DNA from: CALNYS01 sp942490855
GTDB taxonomy: Bacteria > Planctomycetota > Phycisphaerae > Phycisphaerales > UBA1924
Assembly: GCA_942490855.1 (NCBI GenBank)
Contig: CALNYS010000001.1
Coordinates: 310,001 to 374,000 of the forward strand
Direction of reading: 5' to 3'
DNA length: 64,000 bases
This document shows positions 8,418 through 16,690 of this stretch, one piece after another. Positions within the stretch are counted from its first letter, which is position 1. The number at the start of each line of letters is the position of its first letter. A program made the position numbers and the translations under genes. The notes under the pieces are model-generated. The model worked only from the letters and a program-made list of their open reading frames with translations, did not search any database and had not been told where the DNA came from.

Positions 8418-8918
8418 ATGATCGAGACCCGCACTGCCAGTTACGAGGGCATGTTCCTGCTTTCCCAGTCCGCCACGATGGACTTCTCCAGCGCCGTCCA
8501 GCACGTCCGCGACATCCTCACCAAGGGTGAGGCCGAGATCATCGCGATGAGCAAGTGGGACGAACGCCGCTTCGCGTTCGAGATCAAGCGCCAGAAGCGC
8601 GGCGTGTACCTCCTCGCCTACTTCTCGTGCAAGACCGACCGCCTGGTGGGCATCGAACGCAGCTGCTCGCTCTCCGAGACGGTCCTGCGCTCGATGATCA
8701 CCTCCGCCGAGCACCTGTCGCTCGAGGAGATGCAGGCGACCGACGCCCAGCAGGCGCTCGACGACGAGGGCGTGATGCGCAAGAAGGAAGCGGAGGCCCG
8801 CGCCGCCGCCGAGCCCGTCGCGGTCCTCGCGAGCGCCGCTGCTGCGGAGAACGATCCCGCGGACGCCCCTTCGGAAGAGGCCGCCCCGGCCGCGACCGAG
8901 GACGCCCCCGCTTCGTAA
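8418..8918 (+). CDS. rpsF: 30S ribosomal protein bS6 with acidic C-terminal extension
   Basis: A 166-residue protein. Residues 1-100 are the bS6 fold (YEGMFLLSQSATMDFSS, KWDERRFAFEIKRQKRGVY, LLAYF), which sits on the platform of the small subunit and pairs with bS18. The last ~55 residues are an Ala/Glu-rich low-complexity tail, as in several high-GC groups. GAGAGGAAACGAC provides the ribosome site. ssb follows after 67 bases, the usual rpsF-ssb order. Confidence 0.93.
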   Translation: MIETRTASYEGMFLLSQSATMDFSSAVQHVRDILTKGEAEIIAMSKWDERRFAFEIKRQKRGVYLLAYFSCKTDRLVGIERSCSLSETVLRSMITSAEHLSLEEMQATDAQQALDDEGVMRKKEAEARAAAEPVAVLASAAAAENDPADAPSEEAAPAATEDAPAS

Positions 8919-8985
8919 AGGCTCTGATCCGCCCGTCCCGATCCGCTAGGATGCCCCGTCACCCATACGGAAAGAGAGGCCCGCT

Positions 8986-9435
8986 ATGGCCGGCAGTCTG
9001 AACAAAGTCATCCTCATGGGGAACCTCACCCGTGATGTCGAACTGCGCCCGGTGGGCGAGACCCAGGTCGGGAACTTCGGCCTGGCGATCAACAACCGGT
9101 ACCGCACAAAGAGCGGTGAGGACCGCGAAGAGACCACGTTCGTCGATTGCGAGATGTGGGGCACGCGGGCCGAGGTGCTCGGTCGCTACCTGAGCAAGGG
9201 CAGCCCCGTGCTCGTCGAGGGGCGCCTGAAGCTCGACCAGTGGCAGGACCAGTCGGGCGGGAACCGCTCGAAGCTCAAGGTCGTCGTCGAGAACTTCGAG
9301 TTCGTCGGCGGCGGGGCCGGTGGCGGTGGCGGCGGAGGAGGCGGGGGTGGGGACTACGAGCCCCGCGTCCAGACCCGCAGCGCCGCGCAGCAGCCCGCCC
9401 ACCAGCCCATCAGCGAGGACGACATCCCCTTCTGA
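8986..9435 (+). CDS. ssb: Single-stranded DNA-binding protein
   Basis: A 149-residue SSB. The N-terminal ~110 residues form the OB fold (LNKVILMGNLTRDVELR, TFVDCEMWGTRAEVLGRYL, GSPVLVEGRL). A glycine-rich linker with a run of about 15 Gly follows, and the protein ends in SEDDIPF, the acidic tip through which SSB recruits replication and repair proteins. AGAGG lies upstream of the ATG and TAGGAT at 8947-8952 may be its own -10 box. Confidence 0.96.
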   Translation: MAGSLNKVILMGNLTRDVELRPVGETQVGNFGLAINNRYRTKSGEDREETTFVDCEMWGTRAEVLGRYLSKGSPVLVEGRLKLDQWQDQSGGNRSKLKVVVENFEFVGGGAGGGGGGGGGGGDYEPRVQTRSAAQQPAHQPISEDDIPF

Positions 9436-9541
9436 CCCGCTGAATTCGGATCACTACACACAACCGCCGCGCGACGCGCGCGGCGACCGCTGGGGCGACG
9501 AGCGTCGCTCCTCAACTTTCACCTGAAAGGACAGCGCACCA

Positions 9542-10168
9542 ATGCGTCACACCATCCAGCTACTCCTGACCGAGACCGTTGACGGCCTCGGCATCGTGGG
9601 CGACGTCGTCGGCGTCAAGGCCGGCTACGCCCGCAACTTCCTCCTGCCCCGCGGCTACGCCACCGTCCCCTCCGACGAGGCGATCGCCGAGCTCGCCGAG
9701 AAGCGCAAGGTCGCCGAGAAGGAACTCTCTGACCTCCGCGCCGTGCGTGAGAAGATCGTCGGCAACCTCGAGGGTCTCGAGCTCCACCTCGAGCGCTCCT
9801 GCAACGACTTCGGCATGCTCTACGGCTCGGTCACGCAGAAGGACATCGCGACGGCCCTCGGCGAGAACGGCTACGTGGTCAAGCCCCGCGAGGTGCGCCT
9901 GCCCCAGGCGATCAAGCGCGTGGACTCCTACGAGATCCCGATCAAGCTCGCGACTGACCTCGAGGCGACGATCAAGCTGTGGGTGGTCGCCGACCGCGAC
10001 CTGCCCACCGACGACGACCGCGTCGAGATGGAGTTCGACAACGAGGGCAACCTCGTCGAGCCCGGCAGCCGCCGCAAGGACGACTGGAACGACAAGAAGG
10101 ACGAGGCGCCCGCCGAGGGCGACGCGAAGACGGAAGAGGCCGGCGCGGAAGCCGCGGCCGACGCCTGA
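9542..10168 (+). CDS. rplI: 50S ribosomal protein bL9
   Basis: A 208-residue bL9, which binds 23S rRNA and reaches across neighbouring ribosomes. The N-terminal domain has GDVVGVKAGYARNFLLPRGYA, the hallmark of the family, followed by the long connecting helix and the C-terminal domain. The last ~45 residues are an acidic extension not found in the core family. AAAGGACAG precedes the ATG. In most bacteria rpsR lies between ssb and rplI; here those 106 bases are non-coding. A strong terminator follows. Confidence 0.95.
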   Translation: MRHTIQLLLTETVDGLGIVGDVVGVKAGYARNFLLPRGYATVPSDEAIAELAEKRKVAEKELSDLRAVREKIVGNLEGLELHLERSCNDFGMLYGSVTQKDIATALGENGYVVKPREVRLPQAIKRVDSYEIPIKLATDLEATIKLWVVADRDLPTDDDRVEMEFDNEGNLVEPGSRRKDDWNDKKDEAPAEGDAKTEEAGAEAAADA

Positions 10169-10200
10169 TCGTTCCCCGTTCGATCTGACCCGAAACAGAA

Positions 10201-10245
10201 ACAGCCCCCGGCGTCCGCGAGACGCCGGGGGCTGTGTTCGTTTTT
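10201..10245 (+). terminator. Rho-independent terminator after rplI
   Basis: A perfect 15-bp stem (10201-10215 with 10221-10235), a CGCGA loop, then GTTCGTTTTT. It closes the prs-to-rplI run and also separates it from the convergent CvpA-like gene ending at 10286. Confidence 0.93.
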
Positions 10246-10285
10246 GGCGCGGCGCGAGCCGGGCTCGCGTGGCCCTGCGGGGGCC

Positions 10286-12061
10286 TTAGCGGTTGACGAG
10301 CAGGGGCGGCTCGAACGTCGCGACCTCGACCTGCTGACCGAGGGTGAAGGAGGTGATCTCGACACCCTTGGTCACCTGGAAGAGGAGGACGAGGCGGTCG
10401 CCCGGGCGGCTGGCCGAGAGGGAGGGGAGCTCTGAGAGGGCGCGGACGGGGGTGCCCGGCTCGTAGCGGACCTCGACACGGTCGCCGGCGATGAAGATGT
10501 ACCCGACCGCCTCGTAGACCTGTGAGTTGGAGTCCGTGAGCACGGGCGGGAGGAGCTTCTCGGCGGCCGAGGCCGCGCGCCCGAGGAGCGAGAGGCGCCG
10601 GTTCAGCGAGACGTCGGCCTGGATCATCGTGAGGCCGGGGCGGACGTCAAAGCCGGTGACCTTGAGCGACTGGGGCACCTTGACGCCGATGATGTCGTCG
10701 GCGGCGAAGGAGTGGTTCCCGCTGACGATGAGGTTTTCATCGTTCACGGTGAGGCTGCCGCGCATCTGGCGCGAGAGCGTCAGGTTCGAGAGGGTGTTGG
10801 TCATGCGGACGCCGGCGTCGCTCGCGTCGAGCCCGTCGATGGCGCCCTCTCCGCCGCCGGTGGCCCGCGAGGCGATGGTGGAGGCGCTGGGTCGCGCCCC
10901 GCCGCTGGAGTCCTCGGAGCGGGCGATCAGGTCGAGGGAGAAGATCGCGTCGTCGCGCTCATCGACGCTGTAGGTCCGGGGCGCCGGGGCGTCGGCGAGG
11001 TTCACGCGGACCTGCTTCATCAGCAGGTCGATGGGCTGGGCGTCGGCCGGGACGACGAACTCGAAGGACATCGCGGGGTTCTTGGAACTGCTCGCGTGAC
11101 CGATGAAGACGCCGGCGGAGTTGAAGCGGTAGCGGCTCGCGGCGATGTCCTTGCCGCTCGACTGGGCGACGACCGCGATGGGCTGGAACCCCTCGGAGGT
11201 CCCGTCGCTGAGCTCGCAGATGAGACGGGCCGAACCGGGGCCGACGATGATCTGCCCGGACTTCTCGGCGGCGCCGTCGAGGAAGCGGACGGTGTACCCG
11301 CGGATCACGCTCGTCGGGGCGGGGGCGGAACCGTCAACGCGCGTGACGTCCTGCGGCCAGTCGCTCCCGTCAGGGCGCGGGTTGAACCCGTCGGTCGTGA
11401 GCTCGTCGAGCGTGGGGGCCTCGACGATGTACGTCCCGGCGAGCTCGAAAGAGCTCGGCTTGAGGGCGGTCATGCCGCGGTCGTTGTAAGTGGCGCGGAT
11501 CATCGAGGACTGGTCGGCGACGTCGGGCATACGCCGGGCCAGAGAGGAGTTGCCCGCGGTGAAGGCGCCGGTGCTGAGCGATTCGTAGAGGCGGGCGGTG
11601 AGGGTGTCCACGGGCGCCCAGAGCGCGTTCGTGCGGACGAGGCTGCCCCCGCTGTCGGGCTCGACCCGGCGGTGGCCCATGAACGTCGCCCCGACGGGCA
11701 TGAACCCGACGCCGATGACGAGGATGCCCATCGAGATGACGCCCGAGCCGGCGCCCGCGAGCCCGCCCCCGGCGAAGTCGAGCGCGCCGGGCACTTTGAT
11801 GTCGCGCGTGACGAGCTTGTCGGTCGCGACGCGCAGCACGCCCAGCGCGACGATGAACGGGACGACGAGGCCGACCGTCCAGGCGAGGGTGGGCGTGGCG
11901 TTGAGCAGCAGCCCGTAGACGAGGGGTTCCCACACCGCGAACGCGATCGCGCCGGCGGCGAGGGTGCACAGCAGATGGATGAGCGCCGAGAAGAAACCCT
12001 GCGCCGTCCACATGTAGGCGACGAGGAGGACAACGGCCACGACGACGAGGTTGAACAGCAT
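10286..12061 (-). CDS. CvpA-like membrane protein with large C-terminal domain
   Basis: A 591-residue protein. Residues 1-150 hold about four hydrophobic helices in a CvpA/colicin V production-like arrangement: an N-terminal LVVVAVVLLVAYMW helix, a Gly/Ala-rich second helix, and GGGLAGAGSGVISMG in the last. The remaining ~430 residues are soluble, beta-rich and rich in Ser/Thr/Asp, with no motif I recognise; they may lie outside the membrane. The stop codon of the next upstream gene, a PilB-like pseudo-ATPase, is only 18 bases from its start, so it belongs to the pilT cluster transcriptionally. A role in assembly or anchoring of that apparatus is possible but unproven. Confidence 0.5.
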   Translation of the reverse strand: MLFNLVVVAVVLLVAYMWTAQGFFSALIHLLCTLAAGAIAFAVWEPLVYGLLLNATPTLAWTVGLVVPFIVALGVLRVATDKLVTRDIKVPGALDFAGGGLAGAGSGVISMGILVIGVGFMPVGATFMGHRRVEPDSGGSLVRTNALWAPVDTLTARLYESLSTGAFTAGNSSLARRMPDVADQSSMIRATYNDRGMTALKPSSFELAGTYIVEAPTLDELTTDGFNPRPDGSDWPQDVTRVDGSAPAPTSVIRGYTVRFLDGAAEKSGQIIVGPGSARLICELSDGTSEGFQPIAVVAQSSGKDIAASRYRFNSAGVFIGHASSSKNPAMSFEFVVPADAQPIDLLMKQVRVNLADAPAPRTYSVDERDDAIFSLDLIARSEDSSGGARPSASTIASRATGGGEGAIDGLDASDAGVRMTNTLSNLTLSRQMRGSLTVNDENLIVSGNHSFAADDIIGVKVPQSLKVTGFDVRPGLTMIQADVSLNRRLSLLGRAASAAEKLLPPVLTDSNSQVYEAVGYIFIAGDRVEVRYEPGTPVRALSELPSLSASRPGDRLVLLFQVTKGVEITSFTLGQQVEVATFEPPLLVNR

Positions 12062-12079
12062 GGTGATCGGTCCTTTGGG

Positions 12080-13732
12080 TTAGCTCTTCGCGGCGGCGGG
12101 CTTGGGCTTGCTCGAGGACGTGATGCGCACGACCTCTTCGACGCTGGTCTCGCCGCTGAGCACCTTGTGCACCGCGGCTTCCTGGATCGACGGCAAACGC
12201 TTCTTGCGAAGGGCCTGGCGCAGCCCGGCCCAGTCCTCTGCGGCGATCAGCTCGCGGTCCTCGGCGCTGATCGGGTAGACCTCGTAGACGCCGATCTGCC
12301 CGACGAAGCCCGTGCCGCGGCAGACCGGGCACACCTCGGGCTTGCCCTTGATCAGCACCTGCCCGCCGCGCCGGTAGAGGACCGCGGGGGCCTTGTCCGC
12401 CGGGACGCCGAGCTTCTTGAGCATCTCGGCGGTGGGGCGGAACTCGGCCTTGCAGTTCTCGCAGAGCTTGCGTGCGAGCTTGTGCGCGATGACGCCCCGC
12501 TGGCCCTCGCTCGCGACCTTCGGGTCGCCCACGCCCTTGACGAAGCCCTGGATCGCGCTGAGCGCCGAATCGCCGCGGAGACCGACGTACGAGCGGATGC
12601 GTTCGTGGTCGGCGGTGCACACCTCCTTGGCGGTGTCCTGGTCGGGCAGCTCGCCCACCATGACCACGTCGGGGTCGCGCCGGAAGATCGAGCGCAGGCT
12701 GGTCGCGTAGTCGGGGCCCTCGCTCATCGGGTCGAAGTGGGTGGGCTTGACGCCCTCGAGCATGTCCTGGGGGTCGAGCTCGATGGTCTGGACGTTCTGG
12801 ATGTAGGCGTCGTGGTGACGCAGCAGCGCGTACATGGTGCTGGTGCGCCCGTTGCGAGGCGGGGCGGCGACGAGCACGATCCCGCGTTCCTCGTAGAGCG
12901 CCTCGAGCGCGTCGCGCTGCGGCGGCAGGAGGCCGAGCCCGTCGAGTTCGAAGCGAACGCGGGCGCCGGGGTTAAAGAGCACACGGGCGCGCATCCCGCC
13001 GGAGCCGCCGCTGGTCTGGATCTTGACCTTCTGCGTGCTGTCGCCCATGCCGATCGAGAGGTCGCCGGCGAGCTTGCGCCGCCGGTCAGAGACATCGAGC
13101 CCGGCGGCGGCCTTGAGGAGGTCCATCGCCGCGACGGCCTCGGCCTCGCGCAACGCCTCGGGCTTGGACTGCACGCCGTCAACCGTGAGGACGCGTGCGT
13201 AAACGCCGTCCTTGGCCGGGAGGATCTCGAGGTCCGAGGCCCGCTGGTCGACCGCGTCCAGGAGCATCTTCTCCACCGCGACGCGGAGCTCGAACTCGGG
13301 CGTTTCCTTCTGCGGGACGGGCAGGGGGCCGTTGCTGCCCACGAGCTGGAGCTTGGAGCTGCCCGCGTGCTTGGCGCTGGCTCGCTCGGCGCGCTGGGCC
13401 TTCATCTTGTCGAGGTTGAAGCTCCAGCGCTGGCTCTCTGGCACGCGGTCAGACTTGTTGTGCGCGACCCAGTAGAGCGCGAGGCTCATGACGAGCAGCC
13501 CGAGCATGACCGGGAACGCGATGAGCACGCTCGGGGCGAGCACCAGCGCCGCGATCGCGCCCGCGCCCGCGAGCGCGTGGAGCGTGTTCCACTTGGCGCG
13601 CTCGAGGTACCAGCGTTCCGCGTCCGGGTCGTACACGTGCGCGATCACCCACGCCCAGCCGGCGAAGGCCGCCAGCGCCAGCACGGGCAGGATCGGCGAG
13701 ACAAGCATCACGCCCTGCGCCATCATCGTCAT
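12080..13732 (-). CDS. Membrane-anchored PilB/GspE-like protein with degenerate ATPase site
   Basis: A 550-residue protein. Three hydrophobic helices occupy about residues 8-33, 53-72 and 74-91; the GspE/PilB-type secretion ATPase fold follows from ~145. The family's normal GPTGSGKTTT loop reads APPRNGRTST (290-299), so the Walker A Lys is Arg. The Walker B region RRDPDVVMVGE (351-361) is kept, but the His box normally reading TGHLVLSTLHT is ADHERIRSYVGLRG here. The tetra-cysteine zinc motif is intact (C424, C427, C468, C471). Canonical PilB/GspE proteins are soluble. This looks like a membrane-tethered, probably ATPase-dead paralogue adjacent to an intact PilT. The ATG at 13732 has AAGGAA upstream; an in-frame ATG follows at once. 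Confidence 0.8.
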   Translation of the reverse strand: MTMMAQGVMLVSPILPVLALAAFAGWAWVIAHVYDPDAERWYLERAKWNTLHALAGAGAIAALVLAPSVLIAFPVMLGLLVMSLALYWVAHNKSDRVPESQRWSFNLDKMKAQRAERASAKHAGSSKLQLVGSNGPLPVPQKETPEFELRVAVEKMLLDAVDQRASDLEILPAKDGVYARVLTVDGVQSKPEALREAEAVAAMDLLKAAAGLDVSDRRRKLAGDLSIGMGDSTQKVKIQTSGGSGGMRARVLFNPGARVRFELDGLGLLPPQRDALEALYEERGIVLVAAPPRNGRTSTMYALLRHHDAYIQNVQTIELDPQDMLEGVKPTHFDPMSEGPDYATSLRSIFRRDPDVVMVGELPDQDTAKEVCTADHERIRSYVGLRGDSALSAIQGFVKGVGDPKVASEGQRGVIAHKLARKLCENCKAEFRPTAEMLKKLGVPADKAPAVLYRRGGQVLIKGKPEVCPVCRGTGFVGQIGVYEVYPISAEDRELIAAEDWAGLRQALRKKRLPSIQEAAVHKVLSGETSVEEVVRITSSSKPKPAAAKS

Positions 13733-13797
13733 CGGGTCGTTCCTTCACACCGCGGCGCGCCGCGCGTTTCGAATTCCTGGGACACGGGGACCACCGA

Positions 13798-14949
13798 TCA
13801 GCCGATGCCCTTGAGGCGCATCTTCAGTTCGTCCACGTTCGGCGAGGCTTCCAGCGCCACACGCATGTGAATGTATTCCTCTTCCACCAGCTTCACCAGG
13901 GAGCCGTTGAAGTCGATCATGCCCGACTTCGATGCCTCCTGGCTCTTGATGATCTCGGGGATCTCGCCCTCGCGCCCCTCGAGGATGTACTTGCGCACCA
14001 CCGGGTTGTTCACGAGGATCTCGAGCGCAGGGATGCGCGGGATGTGCTCGTGCAGCGTCGGGAGCAGCTTCTGGTAGACGATCGCGCGCATCTGGTACGC
14101 CATGATCTTCCGCACCTGCTCGCGCTCCGAAGGCGGGAACAGGTCGTAAATACGGCTGAACGTCTCGGACGCACTCGACGCGTGGATCGTGCCGAAGACG
14201 AGGTGGCCCGTCTCGGCGGCGTGCAGCGCGGCCTCGAACGTCTCGGCGTCTCGCATCTCACCGATGAGCACGATGTCCGGGTTCTCACGCACCAGGGCGC
14301 GGAGGCCGGTCTTGAAGTCGAAGACGTCGATCCCGACCTCGCGCTGGTGGATCGTCGCCTTCGCGTCGTTGAAGATGTACTCGATCGGGTCCTCGATCGT
14401 CACGATGTGCACGGGCTTGCGCTCGTTCACGTACTGGAGCATCGAGGCGATCGTCGTGGACTTACCAGACCCCGTCACGCCCGCGAGGATCACGATCCCC
14501 TGCGGCTGCATGCACACGTCGGACATGACCTCGGGGAGGTAGAGCTTCTCGAAGGGGAGGATGTTGCTCGTGATGAGGCGGGCGGCCATCGACAGCTTGC
14601 CGCGCGAGTAGAAGAGGTTCACACGGAAGCGGGCCCGCTCGTCGTAGTCGTACGCGAGGTCCACCGAGCCCATCTTGAGCAGCTCTTGCTTCTGCTCTTC
14701 GCTGAGCATGTCCTGGCAGATCGCCTCGTAGTCGTCCGCCGTAACCGGGTCGGTCTTGAGCGGGGTCAGGGCGCCGCGGAGGCGGATGACGGGCGTGCGC
14801 TCGGTCTTGACGAGGAGGTCGGACCCCCCGTGGTCGATGCAGGCCTTGAGGAAGTCGCCGAGCCGAGTGGAATGCGGGTCGCGTTCCTTCTTCTTGGCGA
14901 GCCCGGCGGGCTTGGACGGGGCGGGGGCGTGTGTCTCTGCGGTGCTCAT
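13798..14949 (-). CDS. pilT: Twitching-motility retraction ATPase PilT family
   Basis: A 383-residue hexameric ATPase of the PilT/PilU family, which depolymerises type IV pili. All catalytic elements are present: Walker A GVTGSGKST (157-165), the Asp box (EDPIEYIF), Walker B VLIGEMRD and the His box TGHLVFGTIHA. The N-terminal ~25 residues are a Lys/Pro-rich extension. The start ATG has AGAGGTGA upstream, and TAGGAT on the same strand (15021-15016) may be its -10 box. It heads a three-gene minus-strand cluster with the PilB-like and CvpA-like genes. No pilin gene is visible here, so PilT versus PilU cannot be settled. Confidence 0.9.
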   Translation of the reverse strand: MSTAETHAPAPSKPAGLAKKKERDPHSTRLGDFLKACIDHGGSDLLVKTERTPVIRLRGALTPLKTDPVTADDYEAICQDMLSEEQKQELLKMGSVDLAYDYDERARFRVNLFYSRGKLSMAARLITSNILPFEKLYLPEVMSDVCMQPQGIVILAGVTGSGKSTTIASMLQYVNERKPVHIVTIEDPIEYIFNDAKATIHQREVGIDVFDFKTGLRALVRENPDIVLIGEMRDAETFEAALHAAETGHLVFGTIHASSASETFSRIYDLFPPSEREQVRKIMAYQMRAIVYQKLLPTLHEHIPRIPALEILVNNPVVRKYILEGREGEIPEIIKSQEASKSGMIDFNGSLVKLVEEEYIHMRVALEASPNVDELKMRLKGIG

Positions 14950-15238
14950 CTCTCGGTCTCACCTCTCTGTGAACGCCGCCCGCACGGGCCCCGAGGCCCG
15001 ACCGGCGAGCTACGCATCCTACCCGCAGGAGACCCGCCGCGCCGAGCGCGCGTGCCCCGTGCGGGATGTGTTACATCATCCGAACAAAGCACTCCGCCGG
15101 TTGCGTGGAATCAGCAGCGCGGCCGCAAACACTCCCGCCCGCTCACTTCACGACGGAGCAGCCCGCCAGACGCGTCTGAGTACGGGATGCGAGCCCCTCA
15201 CGCGGGCCGACGGTGCGAAGCCAACTGAAGGGACAACG

Positions 15239-16546
15239 ATGCGGCGACTCTTTGCGGCGTGTGCGATCATGATTCTCTGCCCGTCGCTGCTCCGAGCGAG
15301 CCCGCCCGACGGGTACTGGACAGGATCCGCGAGCATCGGGGCGTCCGGCTGGCCGATCGCGGTCAGCTTCGAAGCACAAGACGACGGGCCGGCTGCGTTT
15401 GTCGATATCAGCCAGCTCGGGATGTTCCGCCAGCCCGTGGCGCTCTCCGAGGACGACGCCGGCGTCTGGAAGCTTGAGTTCCCGTTCGGGTTGGGCGCCG
15501 TCGGCTTCGCCCCCGGGTCTGACGCCGCGAGCGAAGAGTTCTCGCTCTCGCCCGAGATCACACTCGCGATCGCGCTCGAGCGCGGCGGCGACGCCCCGCC
15601 GTATGCGCACCGGGACGTGTCGTTTGAAAGCGAGGGCGTGACGCTCGCGGGGACGGTCTTCACGCCGAGCGACGCAAGCGGCGTCGGCGTCGCCATCGTT
15701 CACGGTTCGGGCGTGGGTTCGCGCGACGCGTGGGAGTCGCGTCGCTGGGTCAACATGCTGCTCGAACGCGGGGCGACGGTCCTCGTCTACGACCGGCGCG
15801 GGGAAGGGCTCTCGAGCGCGCCCGCTGAGATGGATACGGAGTTCCGCGGGCTCGCGTCGGACGCGGCCGCCGCGGCGCGTGAACTGGCGTCGCTGGAGTC
15901 GATCGACCCGGGTCGCGTCGGGCTGATGGGCGGATCCCAGGCGTGCTGGGTCGCGGCGCGAGCGGCAACCGAGCACGACGGCATCGCCTTCCTCATCCTC
16001 AACGGCCTCCCTTCGGTGAGCCCCGCCCAGCAGGAGCGCCAGAGCGTCGAGCACCGGGCCCGTCGGCTGGGGCTCTCGGGCGCGGACGTGCAGCACGCCC
16101 TCACCTACCTGGACCTGTACTTCTACGTGGCGCGCACCGGCGCGGGCTTCGACCTGCTCGCTAGCGCGGCAGCAGACGCTCAGCAGGCGGCGTGGGGGGA
16201 GCTCGTCGATCAGCCCCGGTCGCTCGACGACCTCGCGTGGTGGGGGCGACACGCGTCGTTTGATATGTACTCGCGCCTCGCGTCGCTCGAGATCCCGCTG
16301 CTCGCGCTGTGGGGCGATGGCGACGTCGTGACGCCCCCGTGCGAGAACCTCGGCCGCGCCGCGGCCGCGTTCGATGGGCGGCCCAACGGGCTCATCACGA
16401 CGCGCGTGTGCCCCGGGGTCGGGCACGCCCTCGAGACCAACGGGATGCGGTTCGGCTCCGACGGCGAGTGGGTCTGGCCCCGGTTGTCGCCGACGGCGGT
16501 CGAAGCGATCGACGACTTCCTGCGCACACACGTCGCGGCGGATTAG
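15239..16546 (+). CDS. Secreted alpha/beta-hydrolase (serine esterase/peptidase-like)
   Basis: A 435-residue protein. Residues 1-20 form a signal peptide (basic MRR, hydrophobic core, RAS before the mature part). A ~125-residue beta-rich N-terminal domain follows, then an alpha/beta-hydrolase domain: GVAIVHGSGVGSRDAW oxyanion region, VYDRRGEGLS, nucleophile elbow GLMGGSQACW (Ser), acid WGDGDVVTP (Asp) and GVGHALE (His). The layout resembles dienelactone-hydrolase/prolyl-oligopeptidase-like secreted esterases; the substrate is unknown. The frame is open upstream to 14756, but the ATG at 15239 has AAGGGA 6 bases before it and opens the signal peptide. The 289 bases upstream hold no other gene. 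Confidence 0.8.
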   Translation: MRRLFAACAIMILCPSLLRASPPDGYWTGSASIGASGWPIAVSFEAQDDGPAAFVDISQLGMFRQPVALSEDDAGVWKLEFPFGLGAVGFAPGSDAASEEFSLSPEITLAIALERGGDAPPYAHRDVSFESEGVTLAGTVFTPSDASGVGVAIVHGSGVGSRDAWESRRWVNMLLERGATVLVYDRRGEGLSSAPAEMDTEFRGLASDAAAAARELASLESIDPGRVGLMGGSQACWVAARAATEHDGIAFLILNGLPSVSPAQQERQSVEHRARRLGLSGADVQHALTYLDLYFYVARTGAGFDLLASAAADAQQAAWGELVDQPRSLDDLAWWGRHASFDMYSRLASLEIPLLALWGDGDVVTPPCENLGRAAAAFDGRPNGLITTRVCPGVGHALETNGMRFGSDGEWVWPRLSPTAVEAIDDFLRTHVAAD

Positions 16547-16690
16547 GCCGCACACGAGCGGGGCGCACTTCTTCTTCTAGTGAGTTCCAAGGCGTAACCG
16601 GCGAGCTCCGCGCCATCCTGCGCCGTGCGCGCGTGCCCTGCGCAGTACATCCGGGCGTGAGGACTGCGGTCTCTTGCGGAGAACAGGAGG

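Noticed and set aside
10712..13870. 1052-codon plus-strand frame across the CvpA-like and PilB-like genes
   Set aside because: Low-complexity Ala/Gly/Arg/Asp sequence with no fold signature, complementary to genes with TM helices and zinc motifs.
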